A DNA stretch of 64,000 bases from assembly GCA_947467345.1 (NCBI GenBank), contig CANIHD010000008.1, positions 1-64,000 on the forward strand, given 5' to 3'. A program made the translations under genes and the position numbers. Position 1 is the stretch's first letter; each line of letters starts with the position of its first letter. This document shows positions 24,726-33,140 of this stretch, piece after piece. The notes below the pieces were generated by a model, which was not told the DNA's origin, made no database searches, and saw nothing but the letters and a program-made list of their open reading frames with translations. Origin of the DNA: Alphaproteobacteria bacterium (GTDB taxonomy: Bacteria; Pseudomonadota; Alphaproteobacteria; Micropepsales; Micropepsaceae).

Positions 24726-26462
24726 TCAGACTTCCTTGATGCCGAAGCGCTTGCTGATGAGATGCGCGATGATGACAAAAACAAACAGCGCGCAGATCAA
24801 CATCACGCCGAACGCGGAAAGCTGCGTGTATTGGCCGTTCTGCCACAGCTCCCACAACACGATGGAAACGACCTCAGTGCCCGGGCTGTAGAGCAGGATC
24901 GAGGAAGAGAGCTCGCGGATCGAAACGATGACGATGTAAATCCATCCGGCGATGAGGCCCGGCTTTAGAAGCGGCAGCACCACGCGGTAAAATGTTGTGA
25001 GCCAAGACGCTCCCGAAAGCTGTGCCGATTCTTCCAGCTCTTTATGGATTTGCAGCATCGACGTGGTGGAGAAGCGCATGCCGTAAGGCATGAAGCGCGT
25101 CACGTAAGCGAGCAGCAATATCCAGATCGTGCCGTAAATGCCGCCGCCCAGCGCGAGGTAACAGATCATCACCGCAAGGCCGAGCACGAGGCCGGGCATG
25201 ACGAGGGGCATAGACGCCATGTTGTCGAGCAGCCAGCGCCCCGGAATTTTGGTGCGCAAGACGATCCAGCACACGATGGAGGACAGCAGCATGATGATGG
25301 TGGCACTGCCGGTCGCGAGCAGAAAACTGTTCCACACCGCGGTGCCGACGCTGGGGAATTCCAGCACGCGCGCGTAGGAATCGAGCGAGACGTTCTGCAG
25401 CGCTTCCCAAGAAGGAACGCTGTAAAAACGCTGCAGCGAACTCCACAGCAGAATCAGAAACGGCAGTCCGATCACCAATATGCCGTAGAGGATAAAGAAG
25501 CCGAACGCCGCCCAGCGCCAGCGCCCGATATCCATGACGCGCGGGCGAAAGCCCTTGCCGGTGACGGTCGCGTATTTGCTGCCCTGCTGGGAAAGGCGCG
25601 ACTGCCAATAGATACCGACAGACGTGATGGCGAGCAGCGTCACCGCATAGGTTGCGCCGAGGCCGATATCGCTGGGATAGCCGTGAAGCGCCTCGTAAAT
25701 CGACGAGGTGAACACTTCGATGCCGACCGGCAAGCCAATCAAAGCCGGTGTCTCGAACGATTCTACAGAGCGCACAAAGAGAATGAGGAACGCCGCCGAG
25801 GCCGCCGGCAATGCCAGCCGTAATGTGATGCGCCAAGCGATCTGCCACATTGAGGCGCCGCTCATTAGAGCGGATTCTTCCAACGCGGGGTCCATCGAAC
25901 GCAGCGACGCGCTCATCAAAAGGAAGGCCAGCGGGGCGTGCTGAATGCCGTCCACCCACATCATGCCGGTGAGCGTGTAAATATCGACAAAGACATAGTC
26001 GGTGTTGAAGACGCGCTGCAGGACCAGATTGATGATGCCGATCTGAGGGCTCGCCAGCATGATCCAGGCGGTCACGAAGAGAATGCCGGGTATGACGATC
26101 GGAACCACCGATAGCGCATAGAAAAGGGGTTTGCCCGGCGTGTTGGTGCGTTCGCAGATCCACGCCAGAAGGGTGCCTAGGGTCAGCGCGAGAAGGGCGG
26201 AGCCGAGCGCATAGGTCGCTGAGTTGAAAAACAGCTGCAGCGTGCGCGCGCTGCCATAGACTTCGGCATAGTTTCCGAGTGTGAAAACCGCTGGGTTATC
26301 GGCGGTCGCCGGTGTGAAGAAGCTTTGCCAGAACAGAAAGATCAACGGCACAAGCGCAAGCCAGGCGACGATGGCGACCACCGTACCCAGAACAATCCAT
26401 TTCGGGTCGAACAAGGACCGTTCCGGCAATCGTGCCAGCTCGGCGCTTGAGATACCTGTCAC
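24726..26462 (-). CDS. ABC transporter permease, two fused transmembrane domains (iron/polyamine type)
   Basis: A protein of about 578 residues with two permease domains; EAA loops are ALEESALMSGASMWQIAWRI and ELEESAQLSGASWLTTFYRV. I chose the GTG at 26462 because GGGGAG lies ten bases before it. The frame is open to a TTG at 26534 whose first bases overlap the eutA stop (TTGA), but no ribosome site precedes that codon. It is the first transport gene after the EutA-like gene. Confidence 0.88.
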   Translation of the reverse strand: MTGISSAELARLPERSLFDPKWIVLGTVVAIVAWLALVPLIFLFWQSFFTPATADNPAVFTLGNYAEVYGSARTLQLFFNSATYALGSALLALTLGTLLAWICERTNTPGKPLFYALSVVPIVIPGILFVTAWIMLASPQIGIINLVLQRVFNTDYVFVDIYTLTGMMWVDGIQHAPLAFLLMSASLRSMDPALEESALMSGASMWQIAWRITLRLALPAASAAFLILFVRSVESFETPALIGLPVGIEVFTSSIYEALHGYPSDIGLGATYAVTLLAITSVGIYWQSRLSQQGSKYATVTGKGFRPRVMDIGRWRWAAFGFFILYGILVIGLPFLILLWSSLQRFYSVPSWEALQNVSLDSYARVLEFPSVGTAVWNSFLLATGSATIIMLLSSIVCWIVLRTKIPGRWLLDNMASMPLVMPGLVLGLAVMICYLALGGGIYGTIWILLLAYVTRFMPYGMRFSTTSMLQIHKELEESAQLSGASWLTTFYRVVLPLLKPGLIAGWIYIVIVSIRELSSSILLYSPGTEVVSIVLWELWQNGQYTQLSAFGVMLICALFVFVIIAHLISKRFGIKEV

Positions 26463-26530
26463 GGTTGCTGCGCTCCCCGATATTTTCCCAACGGCGCCGT
26501 GATCGGCGCTTCTATCGTTGTCACAAACTC

Positions 26531-28306
26531 TCAATGCTGGTGGGTCAGGGCCTTCTTCTTATGCCCATGACTATTGTCGTGATGATGATGTCCGTCCTCG
26601 CGATGATGGTGGCTATGACCATGATCGTGTCCGTGATGATGCCCATGCCCATGATCATGGTGGTGATGGTCTTCGTCGTGATGATGAATGCGTTCCTTAG
26701 CGCCGGAGCCATGGGCGCCGTCGCGGAAGATCAGCGATTTGATGGTCACCGGCACCGTGTAGGACGGAACGCGTAAGCGTCCCAGATCGATGAAATCGAA
26801 ATCGGTCAGCATCACGCCGTCGATGACGAGGATATCGCTCATGACCCCGCACTCTTCGCGCATGATCGCGCCAAGTGTCTGTGCCACGTCGCCATCGAGC
26901 ATGACATGAACCGGTTTTCCCGCCGCGATACGGTCGGCCAATCCCATGACCAATCCGTGCGCGAAGCCATACAGCCTTTCGTAAGAAGGTTGCCCACGCC
27001 AGCGAAAGGCGAGGGCGATTTCCGCGTCGGCATTGGCGACATCGAAATTCTTGCGATGTTTAAGGATGGCGCCCGCCAATTCGTGCGCCTTCACCTCTTC
27101 ACCGAATTCGAAATGCGGCTGAAGCACTTGCAGATTGCGCCGTGGCAGAAGCGTTCCGGGATTTGAGATGTAGCTGGTGTTACCCGAGAGCTGCACGCTG
27201 TATTCCGAGGCGCCCAAAGCTGTGGCGCGAATGCATTCGCCCGCCGGCAGAAGCGGCCAGGGCAGCGCGTTCGCGGCGAGGCGTTCGGCAATCGCGGTGC
27301 CGAGGCGTTTGCCCATATCGCCGAAATCGCGGCTCTCGCGGCCATAGACATATTCCGCCACGCCGCCCGAAAACATCACGCCGCCAATGTTGTTGAGATC
27401 GCTCAAGGGATCGGTGAGATAGAGATTCTCGACATCGTGGGGCAGGGGATCGGCGGTTAGCGCCGTCACCAGCGTGTCGGCCATGGTTGCCGCGACTTTG
27501 TCGAGCGCATCATCGCGCGCGACATCACCGAGCTCCCAGGCGAACCCTGCGCGCCGCGCGTGGGCGCGTCCCGCGGGATCGAGCCGCGAGATATGCCCGT
27601 CTTCGCCCACCACTTGCAGACGCCCGCCAATATGAATCGCGGCGGTGGCCAGAACGCGGCCGGTTTCGACAATCGCGAGTTTGGTCGTACCGCCACCGAT
27701 GTCGATATTCAGAACGCGGCAGGATTTTTCCTGCGATGCATTTGCCGCGCCGGAGCCATAGGCCGCGAGCGTGGCTTCCATATGGTGGCCGGCGGTCGCG
27801 CACACGAAATCGCCGCCACGCGCGGCAATCATGGATGAAATTCCCTCTGCGTTTTCGCGCCGCAAGGCTTCGCCCGTCAGAATGACCGCGCCGGTATCGA
27901 CATCGGCCGGCGCTATGCCAGCGGCCTGATAGGCCTCATCGATGATGCGGGTGAGCCCGATATCGTCGATCCGGGTTTCGTCGCGATAGGGCGTGAGGGA
28001 GACGGGCGAGAGGTACAACGACTCCCGTGACGTCACGTAATAGCGGCTGGTCAATTCTTCCGAGAGCCGGCGCATTTTGATGCGCGAGAAAATGATCTGC
28101 GTACCCGACGAGCCGATATCGATACCGACGCTGGTGAGCTGGACGTGATCCTGAATCCAGAGGGGATTTTCCTCCAGCGGTCCGTCTTCGAACTCGTCGT
28201 GGTCGTGGTCAGCCTCGCCGGCATGCTCATGCGTAAGGTCGCGGCCACCGGAATGGTCGGCGACGCCGTGCATGTTTGCTTTGGCCGCGTCCTTATCGTC
28301 TGCCAT
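26531..28306 (-). CDS. eutA: EutA-family reactivating factor with histidine-rich N- and C-terminal extensions
   Basis: EutA is an actin-fold ATPase that exchanges damaged adenosylcobalamin on ethanolamine ammonia-lyase. The body of this 591-residue protein follows EutA closely: VGIDIGSSGTQIIFSR (phosphate-1 loop, about 60-75), QAAGIAPADVDTGAVILTGE, GDFVCATAGHHME, VLNIDIGGGTTKLAI (about 199-213), MFSGGVAEY, and VPVTIKSL near the end. Two additions are unusual: a His/Asp-rich N-terminus before residue 55 and a tail (about 537-591) with 26 His in 55 residues. No eutB or eutC lies in the window. The tail may bind Ni, Co or Zn (inference). It heads the importer genes. Confidence 0.82.
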   Translation of the reverse strand: MADDKDAAKANMHGVADHSGGRDLTHEHAGEADHDHDEFEDGPLEENPLWIQDHVQLTSVGIDIGSSGTQIIFSRIKMRRLSEELTSRYYVTSRESLYLSPVSLTPYRDETRIDDIGLTRIIDEAYQAAGIAPADVDTGAVILTGEALRRENAEGISSMIAARGGDFVCATAGHHMEATLAAYGSGAANASQEKSCRVLNIDIGGGTTKLAIVETGRVLATAAIHIGGRLQVVGEDGHISRLDPAGRAHARRAGFAWELGDVARDDALDKVAATMADTLVTALTADPLPHDVENLYLTDPLSDLNNIGGVMFSGGVAEYVYGRESRDFGDMGKRLGTAIAERLAANALPWPLLPAGECIRATALGASEYSVQLSGNTSYISNPGTLLPRRNLQVLQPHFEFGEEVKAHELAGAILKHRKNFDVANADAEIALAFRWRGQPSYERLYGFAHGLVMGLADRIAAGKPVHVMLDGDVAQTLGAIMREECGVMSDILVIDGVMLTDFDFIDLGRLRVPSYTVPVTIKSLIFRDGAHGSGAKERIHHHDEDHHHHDHGHGHHHGHDHGHSHHHREDGHHHHDNSHGHKKKALTHQH

Positions 28307-28411
28307 CACCAATTCCGCTGAAATGCCCCCGACCCCGAAAGGAGCGGGGCGGTAAGGTGCCCGGGGCGGGAGGGCGGCGCAAGTAGAGATTTCCATGACA
28401 TTTCCGGCACT

Positions 28412-29188
28412 TCATGTTCCCCCATCGAGCGTGACGAGAGTCGGATCGAGATGCGCGTACGGGTTTGCCGCAAGCTCGGGCCGCAACGCCACTTGGCGTT
28501 CCAAGGCCTCTAACTCGGTCGTCCACGCCGCCGTCCCATGTGTATGGGCAAGGTCGAGCACCGGCCCTTCGATGGCTATGGAAGCGATGGGGTCGCCCGC
28601 GAGGCGCACCGGTAACGCGAGTGCGCTGCGTCCCGGAACGGCACGGCTGTCATCGATGGCGAAGCCGCGCGCTTGAATGGGCGCCAGAACAGCGGCGAGC
28701 TCGTTAGACTGGGTATTTGCCCAGGCCGCATAGGCGTTGATCCGCTCATCGCCCATGTGCGCGAGGAGTGCGCGCCCGGCATAGTGACCGGCGAGGGGGC
28801 CAAGTGTGCCCAAAGGTGACGCCTGCGTAATTTCATTGCCGCCGCGCGCCACCGCGACGCGTAAACCATGCCAGCCAATGGGCACCACCAACGACGTGGT
28901 TTCGCCCGATGCCGCAGCAATTTTAAGCAAATGCGGCAACGCCAACTCGCGCAGGCGAAAGCGCGCGAAGAAATTTTGGCGTAAGCGAAAGGCGGCTGGT
29001 CCCACGACATAGCGTGAGGACGACCGGTAGCGCTCAGCAAACGCGCCGCGCTGCAGCGCATCAAGCGTTCGGAACACTGTTCCCGGCGGAAGACCAGCGC
29101 GCCGCGCCAATTCGGTGACGCCGAGCGGCTCGCCGCTGCTGCCCAGCAGAGCCAGTATTTTCAAGGCGCGAGTAGCTGAGCTGCTCAT
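28412..29188 (-). CDS. IclR family transcriptional regulator (second of a tandem pair)
   Basis: A 258-residue regulator with the IclR layout: N-terminal winged helix (RALKILALLGSSGEPLGVTE, then GLPPGTVFRTLDAL) and a C-terminal effector domain with the PGRSALALPV segment. The ATG overlaps the stop of the upstream IclR gene (ATGA), so both are made together. Ribosome site GGAAGAA. It precedes the EutA-importer genes by 105 bases and probably regulates them (inference). Confidence 0.87.
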   Translation of the reverse strand: MSSSATRALKILALLGSSGEPLGVTELARRAGLPPGTVFRTLDALQRGAFAERYRSSSRYVVGPAAFRLRQNFFARFRLRELALPHLLKIAAASGETTSLVVPIGWHGLRVAVARGGNEITQASPLGTLGPLAGHYAGRALLAHMGDERINAYAAWANTQSNELAAVLAPIQARGFAIDDSRAVPGRSALALPVRLAGDPIASIAIEGPVLDLAHTHGTAAWTTELEALERQVALRPELAANPYAHLDPTLVTLDGGT

Positions 29189-30033
29189 ATTTCTTCCAGT
29201 CCGGCCATGGCGGGGAAGAAGCGCAAATGCTGCGACAGCGGCGCAAGAATTTCCGTCATGCGCGGCAATGTTGTGTTGATACGGTCAAGATCGAAACGTT
29301 CTCGTGGTCCACCTACGGTAACGATGGCGTGCGGGCGCGACGAATGATCCAACAACGGAAATATCGCGTAGGCGGCGCTGGTGAGAACCGGATTGCGCCA
29401 CACCACTGCAGAGTTGGCGCGAATGCGTTTCACATCGTCCCAAACGCCTTGCGCTGTTTCACTTTCAGCATCGCGAAACGGTAGGATGCGTGGCAGCGGT
29501 GCTGCCCGTGCGAGATACTCGTCTATGTCTCCATCGGCCATATGCGCCAGCAGTGTGCGCGACATCTTAGTGCAGTGAAGAGGCACCGGCGTTCCACGCG
29601 ACGAGCGCAATACGCGGGGCCCCGGCGGCAAAATTTCATCGATCGTGACGCGATTGTCGCCCATTATCACCGACAGATAGACGCTTTCGCCGGTGTAAGC
29701 GTGCAGGCGCTCCAGATAAGGGCGCGCCAATGATCCAAGTTCGAGAACCGGCTCATCGCCACCAAGACCAAGCACTGCATAGCCAAGCTGATAGCGGTCG
29801 CCGGTACTATCGCGCGCAAGCCAGCCTTCTTTGACCAGTGTGCTCAGTGCGCGATGCACCATGTTCTTGCTCATGCCGAGATCGCGCGCCAAGGCGGTAA
29901 CGCCGTGCGAGTCTTCGGCAACAGCGAATGCCGATAGCACTGTGAGAACGCGCTGCGCCGCCTGATTGCGGTAGGTCGGGCGCGTCGCGCTTCTCGCGTC
30001 TGCTTCCGTTGACAAGGATGCTCCGCCGTCCAT
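29185..30033 (-). CDS. IclR family transcriptional regulator (first of a tandem pair)
   Basis: A 282-residue regulator. DNA-binding part: AAQRVLTVLSAFAVAEDSHG, LARDLGMSKNMVHRALSTLV; effector domain with SVYLSVIMGDNRVTIDE and LHCTKMSRTLLAHM. The start at 30033 has GGAAG upstream and lies inside a perfect inverted repeat, which suggests autoregulation. It diverges from the hydrolase/monooxygenase operon, the classical position of IclR-type regulators of catabolic genes. Confidence 0.87.
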   Translation of the reverse strand: MDGGASLSTEADARSATRPTYRNQAAQRVLTVLSAFAVAEDSHGVTALARDLGMSKNMVHRALSTLVKEGWLARDSTGDRYQLGYAVLGLGGDEPVLELGSLARPYLERLHAYTGESVYLSVIMGDNRVTIDEILPPGPRVLRSSRGTPVPLHCTKMSRTLLAHMADGDIDEYLARAAPLPRILPFRDAESETAQGVWDDVKRIRANSAVVWRNPVLTSAAYAIFPLLDHSSRPHAIVTVGGPRERFDLDRINTTLPRMTEILAPLSQHLRFFPAMAGLEEI

Positions 30034-30048
30034 ATGCTTCCAGCATAT
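30032..30048. promoter_or_regulatory. Candidate IclR operator (inverted repeat)
   Basis: ATATGC-TTCCA-GCATAT, a perfect 6-bp inverted repeat with a 5-bp spacer, overlaps the iclR start codon in the 73-base divergent interval. A second short palindrome, GCGCT-AA-AGCGC, lies at 30075-30086. Site assignment is inferred from symmetry and position only. Confidence 0.4.
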
Positions 30049-30106
30049 AAAATACATTTCACATATTAGAACAAGCGCTAAAGCGCGCCACCGGGGGATG
30101 GGGCTC

Positions 30107-30898
30107 ATGGCCGCCGACGATGCAGCGATACGCGAAGTGAACGGCGTGAAGCTCGAGGTGCGGGATATCGGCAGCGGACGGCCCTTGCTGTTCCTGCATC
30201 CTGGCCATCCGAGTGGGCGGCTTGCCGGCAATGCGCCGGTGCTCTCAAAGCTGGCTGAGAATTTCCGCGTCATCGCGCCGACACATCCGGGGTTTGGCCG
30301 TGATACGGCTCCGGAGACGCTGACGACTGTCGAAGATCTCTCCTATCTCTATCTCGAGCTTCTCGACGCGTTGAATCTAAAAGACGCCGTCGTGGTTGGT
30401 GCCTCGCTCGGCGGCTGGATCGCGGCTTCGATGGCGATCAAATCGACAGCGCGCATGTCGCGCCTCCTCTTCGTCAATCCGCTCGGAATCAAAGTGGGCG
30501 GCCGCGAAGCGCGCGATATCGCTGATATCTTCGCGATTTTCGACAAAGAGATTGCAGCGCTCGGCTATGCCGATGCGACGCTCGGCACGCCGGATCGCAC
30601 TAAACTGAGCGAAGACGAATTTCTCTTCATGGCAAAATCGCGCGAGGCGACCGCCCGCTATGCGTGGTCGCCGTATATGCACGATCCGAAATTGAAGGGG
30701 CGGCTCTACCGCATCAAGATTCCGACACTGGTTCTAGCGGGTGAAGCCGATCGCATTGTCGCGCCGGGTTATGCGAAGGCTTTTGCCGATGCGATTCCGG
30801 GCGCGCGTTTTACGACGATCCCAGGCGCCGGACATTTTCCCCATCACGAACAGCCGGACGCGCTTTCCGCCGCCATCGCTCAATTCGCCGGAGGATAA
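30107..30898 (+). CDS. Alpha/beta hydrolase
   Basis: A 263-residue cytoplasmic hydrolase: oxyanion segment HPGHPSG, nucleophile Ser100 in GASLGG, acid Asp in GEADRI and His in GAGHFPH. ATG at 30107 was preferred over one nine bases upstream because the GGGG run is then correctly spaced. First gene of a three-gene operon with a flavin monooxygenase and a second hydrolase; that trio is typical of oxidative breakdown of cyclic or ester compounds (inference). Confidence 0.86.
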   Translation: MAADDAAIREVNGVKLEVRDIGSGRPLLFLHPGHPSGRLAGNAPVLSKLAENFRVIAPTHPGFGRDTAPETLTTVEDLSYLYLELLDALNLKDAVVVGASLGGWIAASMAIKSTARMSRLLFVNPLGIKVGGREARDIADIFAIFDKEIAALGYADATLGTPDRTKLSEDEFLFMAKSREATARYAWSPYMHDPKLKGRLYRIKIPTLVLAGEADRIVAPGYAKAFADAIPGARFTTIPGAGHFPHHEQPDALSAAIAQFAGG

Positions 30899-30901
30899 AA
30901 C

Positions 30902-32086
30902 ATGCGGGTTTTTCAGTTCACCGAGCAGCCTTATCCGCCCGCATGGGACAAGCACCAAGGCAGCTTGCGTGTAAATCTGCCGAACCGCCTGCTTGATCCG
31001 ACGGTCGCCGCCGATCTCTTCCACCGCTATTACGACGAGTGGCAGCTCTGCGATGAGCTTGGCCTCAACATCATGGTCAACGAACATCACCAGACCGCAA
31101 CCTGCATGTCGTCGACATGCGTCGTTACGCTAGCGGTGCTCTCGCGCATCACCAAACGCGCGCGGCTTCTGGTGCTCGGCTATCCGATTTCCAACCGGCC
31201 AGATCCTTTGCGCGCCGCCGAAGAGCTGGCGACCATCGATGTGATTTCGCGTGGCCGTTTGGAAATGGGCTTCGTCAAAGGTGTGCCGCAGGAAGTGGCG
31301 GTGGCGAATCTCAATCCGGTCTTCACCAATGAACGCTTTTGGGAAGCGCATGATTTCATCATCAAGGCGATGACCAGCCATGACGAGCCGTTCAATTGGG
31401 AAAGCGAGAACTTCCATTATCGGCATGTGAACATCTGGCCGCGTCCCTATCAGCAGCCGCATCCTCCCGTGTGGAGCACCACCGGCAGCAAAGCGACGGC
31501 GATGAAATTCGGCGGGCTGGGTTACACGATGGCAACGCTGGGTACCGGCTACGCCACGCGCCCAATTTATAACGCCTATCGGCAGGCCTATATGGAAAAG
31601 CATCACGTCGCGGCGCCTGCCGACCGCTTCGCTTATCTCGGCTTTGTCGCGGTCGGGCACAACGAAGTTGAAGCGCGGCGCCTCGGCGAAATGGTTCTCG
31701 CTTACCCGCGCACCTCAGGCATCGTGCACCCGCCTTTCCGCAACCCGCCGGGATTTCTCTCGGTGGCCGATAACGTCCGCATTCTGAAGGGCGAGGGTAA
31801 ACCGCGCAGCTACACCAAGGATGGCCGCGTGGTGGATATGGCCAAAGGCAGTGTGCAGGATTTGATCGACGCCGGCGTTCTGTTCTGCGGCACGCCGGAT
31901 CAGGTCTACGACCAGATCACCGATTTTGCCGAACATTGTGGCGGCATGGGAAATCTTCTGATGATGGCCCATGCCGGAGGCATGTCGCATGACGACACGG
32001 TGGGCAATCTCTCGCTCTTCGCGAAGGAAGTGTTGCCGCGCCTGCAAGAATTTCGTCAGCCGGATGCGGCCGTCGCGGCGGAATGA
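30902..32086 (+). CDS. LLM class flavin-dependent oxidoreductase (luciferase-like monooxygenase)
   Basis: A 394-residue member of the bacterial luciferase family, which uses reduced flavin from a partner reductase to oxygenate substrates. Visible landmarks: NIMVNEHHQTATCMSSTCVV, RLLVLGYPISNRPDPLRAAEE, DVISRGRLEMGFVKGVP, HPPVWSTTGSK and FCGTPDQVYDQI. GGAGG precedes the ATG. The 3' end overlaps the next hydrolase gene by ATGA. No flavin reductase gene is adjacent. Substrate unknown. Confidence 0.9.
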   Translation: MRVFQFTEQPYPPAWDKHQGSLRVNLPNRLLDPTVAADLFHRYYDEWQLCDELGLNIMVNEHHQTATCMSSTCVVTLAVLSRITKRARLLVLGYPISNRPDPLRAAEELATIDVISRGRLEMGFVKGVPQEVAVANLNPVFTNERFWEAHDFIIKAMTSHDEPFNWESENFHYRHVNIWPRPYQQPHPPVWSTTGSKATAMKFGGLGYTMATLGTGYATRPIYNAYRQAYMEKHHVAAPADRFAYLGFVAVGHNEVEARRLGEMVLAYPRTSGIVHPPFRNPPGFLSVADNVRILKGEGKPRSYTKDGRVVDMAKGSVQDLIDAGVLFCGTPDQVYDQITDFAEHCGGMGNLLMMAHAGGMSHDDTVGNLSLFAKEVLPRLQEFRQPDAAVAAE

Positions 32087-32895
32087 GCGTGCAAAGCAAA
32101 TTTATCGACGTCGAGGGCATGCGAACGCATTACCTCGAAGCGGGCAGCGGCCATCCTTTGGTGCTCCTGCATTCGGGTGAATTTGGCGCCTGCGCGGAGC
32201 TTTCCTGGGAATTCAATATCGAACCGCTGTCGCAGCATTTCCGCGTGCTCGCGCCCGATTGGCTTGGCTTCGGCCAAAGCGCCAAGATTTTCAGCTTCGA
32301 CGATATGCAGGAATTGCGTATCCGCCACATCGCCGGATTTCTGAAAGAATTGAGAATTCCTAAAGCGCATTTCATCGGCAATTCCATGGGCGGCGGTCAG
32401 CTCGCGCGTGCCGCCGTCATGACACCGCCGGCCTTTCCAATTGTAAAAATGGTGCTGTGCGGCGCGGGCGGTTTCGCGCCCCGGAACGCGGCGCGCGAAA
32501 CGCTCAACACCTATGAAGGCGACCGCGATCACATGCGCCGCATTGTCGAAACCATGTTCGTCAATCCGCGCATATATAGCGATGCATCCTATATCGACCG
32601 CCGCCATCGTCTCTCACTTGAACCGGGTGCCTGGGAATGCACGGCGGCGGCGCGCTTTCGCATGCCGGGCCGCAAATCCGGCGAGCGCGACGAAACAACT
32701 TACGAGAAGATCGCGTTTCCCACGCTGATCATCGCCGGCGCGCGTGACCCCTTGCGCAATCCCGGCTACGCGCAGGAATTGCAGAAGCAGGTCACCGATT
32801 CTGAGATCGTCATGGTCGACGACGCAGGTCATTGTCCGCAGATCGATTCCCCCGAACGCTTCAACCAAGAGGTGATTGCGTTTCTGTCACGTTGA
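32083..32895 (+). CDS. Alpha/beta hydrolase (meta-cleavage-product hydrolase-like)
   Basis: A 270-residue hydrolase with nucleophile Ser101 in GNSMGG, acid Asp in GARDPLRNP and His in DAGHCPQID. The pattern, including LLHSGEFGACAEL and LAPDWLGFGQS, is close to MhpC/BphD-type carbon-carbon hydrolases, though esterases share it. Translationally coupled to the monooxygenase gene (ATGA overlap). Confidence 0.86.
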   Translation: MSVQSKFIDVEGMRTHYLEAGSGHPLVLLHSGEFGACAELSWEFNIEPLSQHFRVLAPDWLGFGQSAKIFSFDDMQELRIRHIAGFLKELRIPKAHFIGNSMGGGQLARAAVMTPPAFPIVKMVLCGAGGFAPRNAARETLNTYEGDRDHMRRIVETMFVNPRIYSDASYIDRRHRLSLEPGAWECTAAARFRMPGRKSGERDETTYEKIAFPTLIIAGARDPLRNPGYAQELQKQVTDSEIVMVDDAGHCPQIDSPERFNQEVIAFLSR

Positions 32896-33081
32896 ATACG
32901 GCACGTTGAATTGGGCGGCTTGCGAACAGCCGGCCACCTCCAATTTGAAAACGCAGTCCTTTCAAAGGCATGAGACGGTTCGCGGTGTGGGATCGGTCTT
33001 GCGATCCGCGCGAAGATGCGGCTTGGTAAGGCAGTTGCAAACGGGCCGCGCGAGATACAGGCTGCAGCCGAAAATTCAGGA

Positions 33082-33098
33082 CCTGTTCTCAAAACAGG
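33082..33098. promoter_or_regulatory. Inverted repeat upstream of the SLC13-type transporter gene
   Basis: CCTGTT-CTCAA-AACAGG, a perfect 6-bp inverted repeat with 5-bp spacer, lies about 43 bases before the transporter ATG in a 245-base interval. Geometry equals the candidate IclR site at 30032-30048 but the sequence differs. It could be an operator or a small hairpin; no T-run follows. Confidence 0.3.
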
Positions 33099-33140
33099 CC
33101 TGTCTTAAGAAGTATGGGCCATAGCGCCCCGGGGGAAGAC

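Noticed and set aside
25042-26163. Long minus-strand frame (373 codons) within the permease gene
   Set aside because: It overlaps the permease in another frame, has no ribosome site and is composed of Arg/His-rich sequence without motifs.
26531-26700. Tandem CAT/ATG-rich repeats resembling a microsatellite or small CRISPR-like array
   Set aside because: The period matches His codons of the EutA-like tail in frame; spacers are not uniform and no repeat-spacer structure exists.
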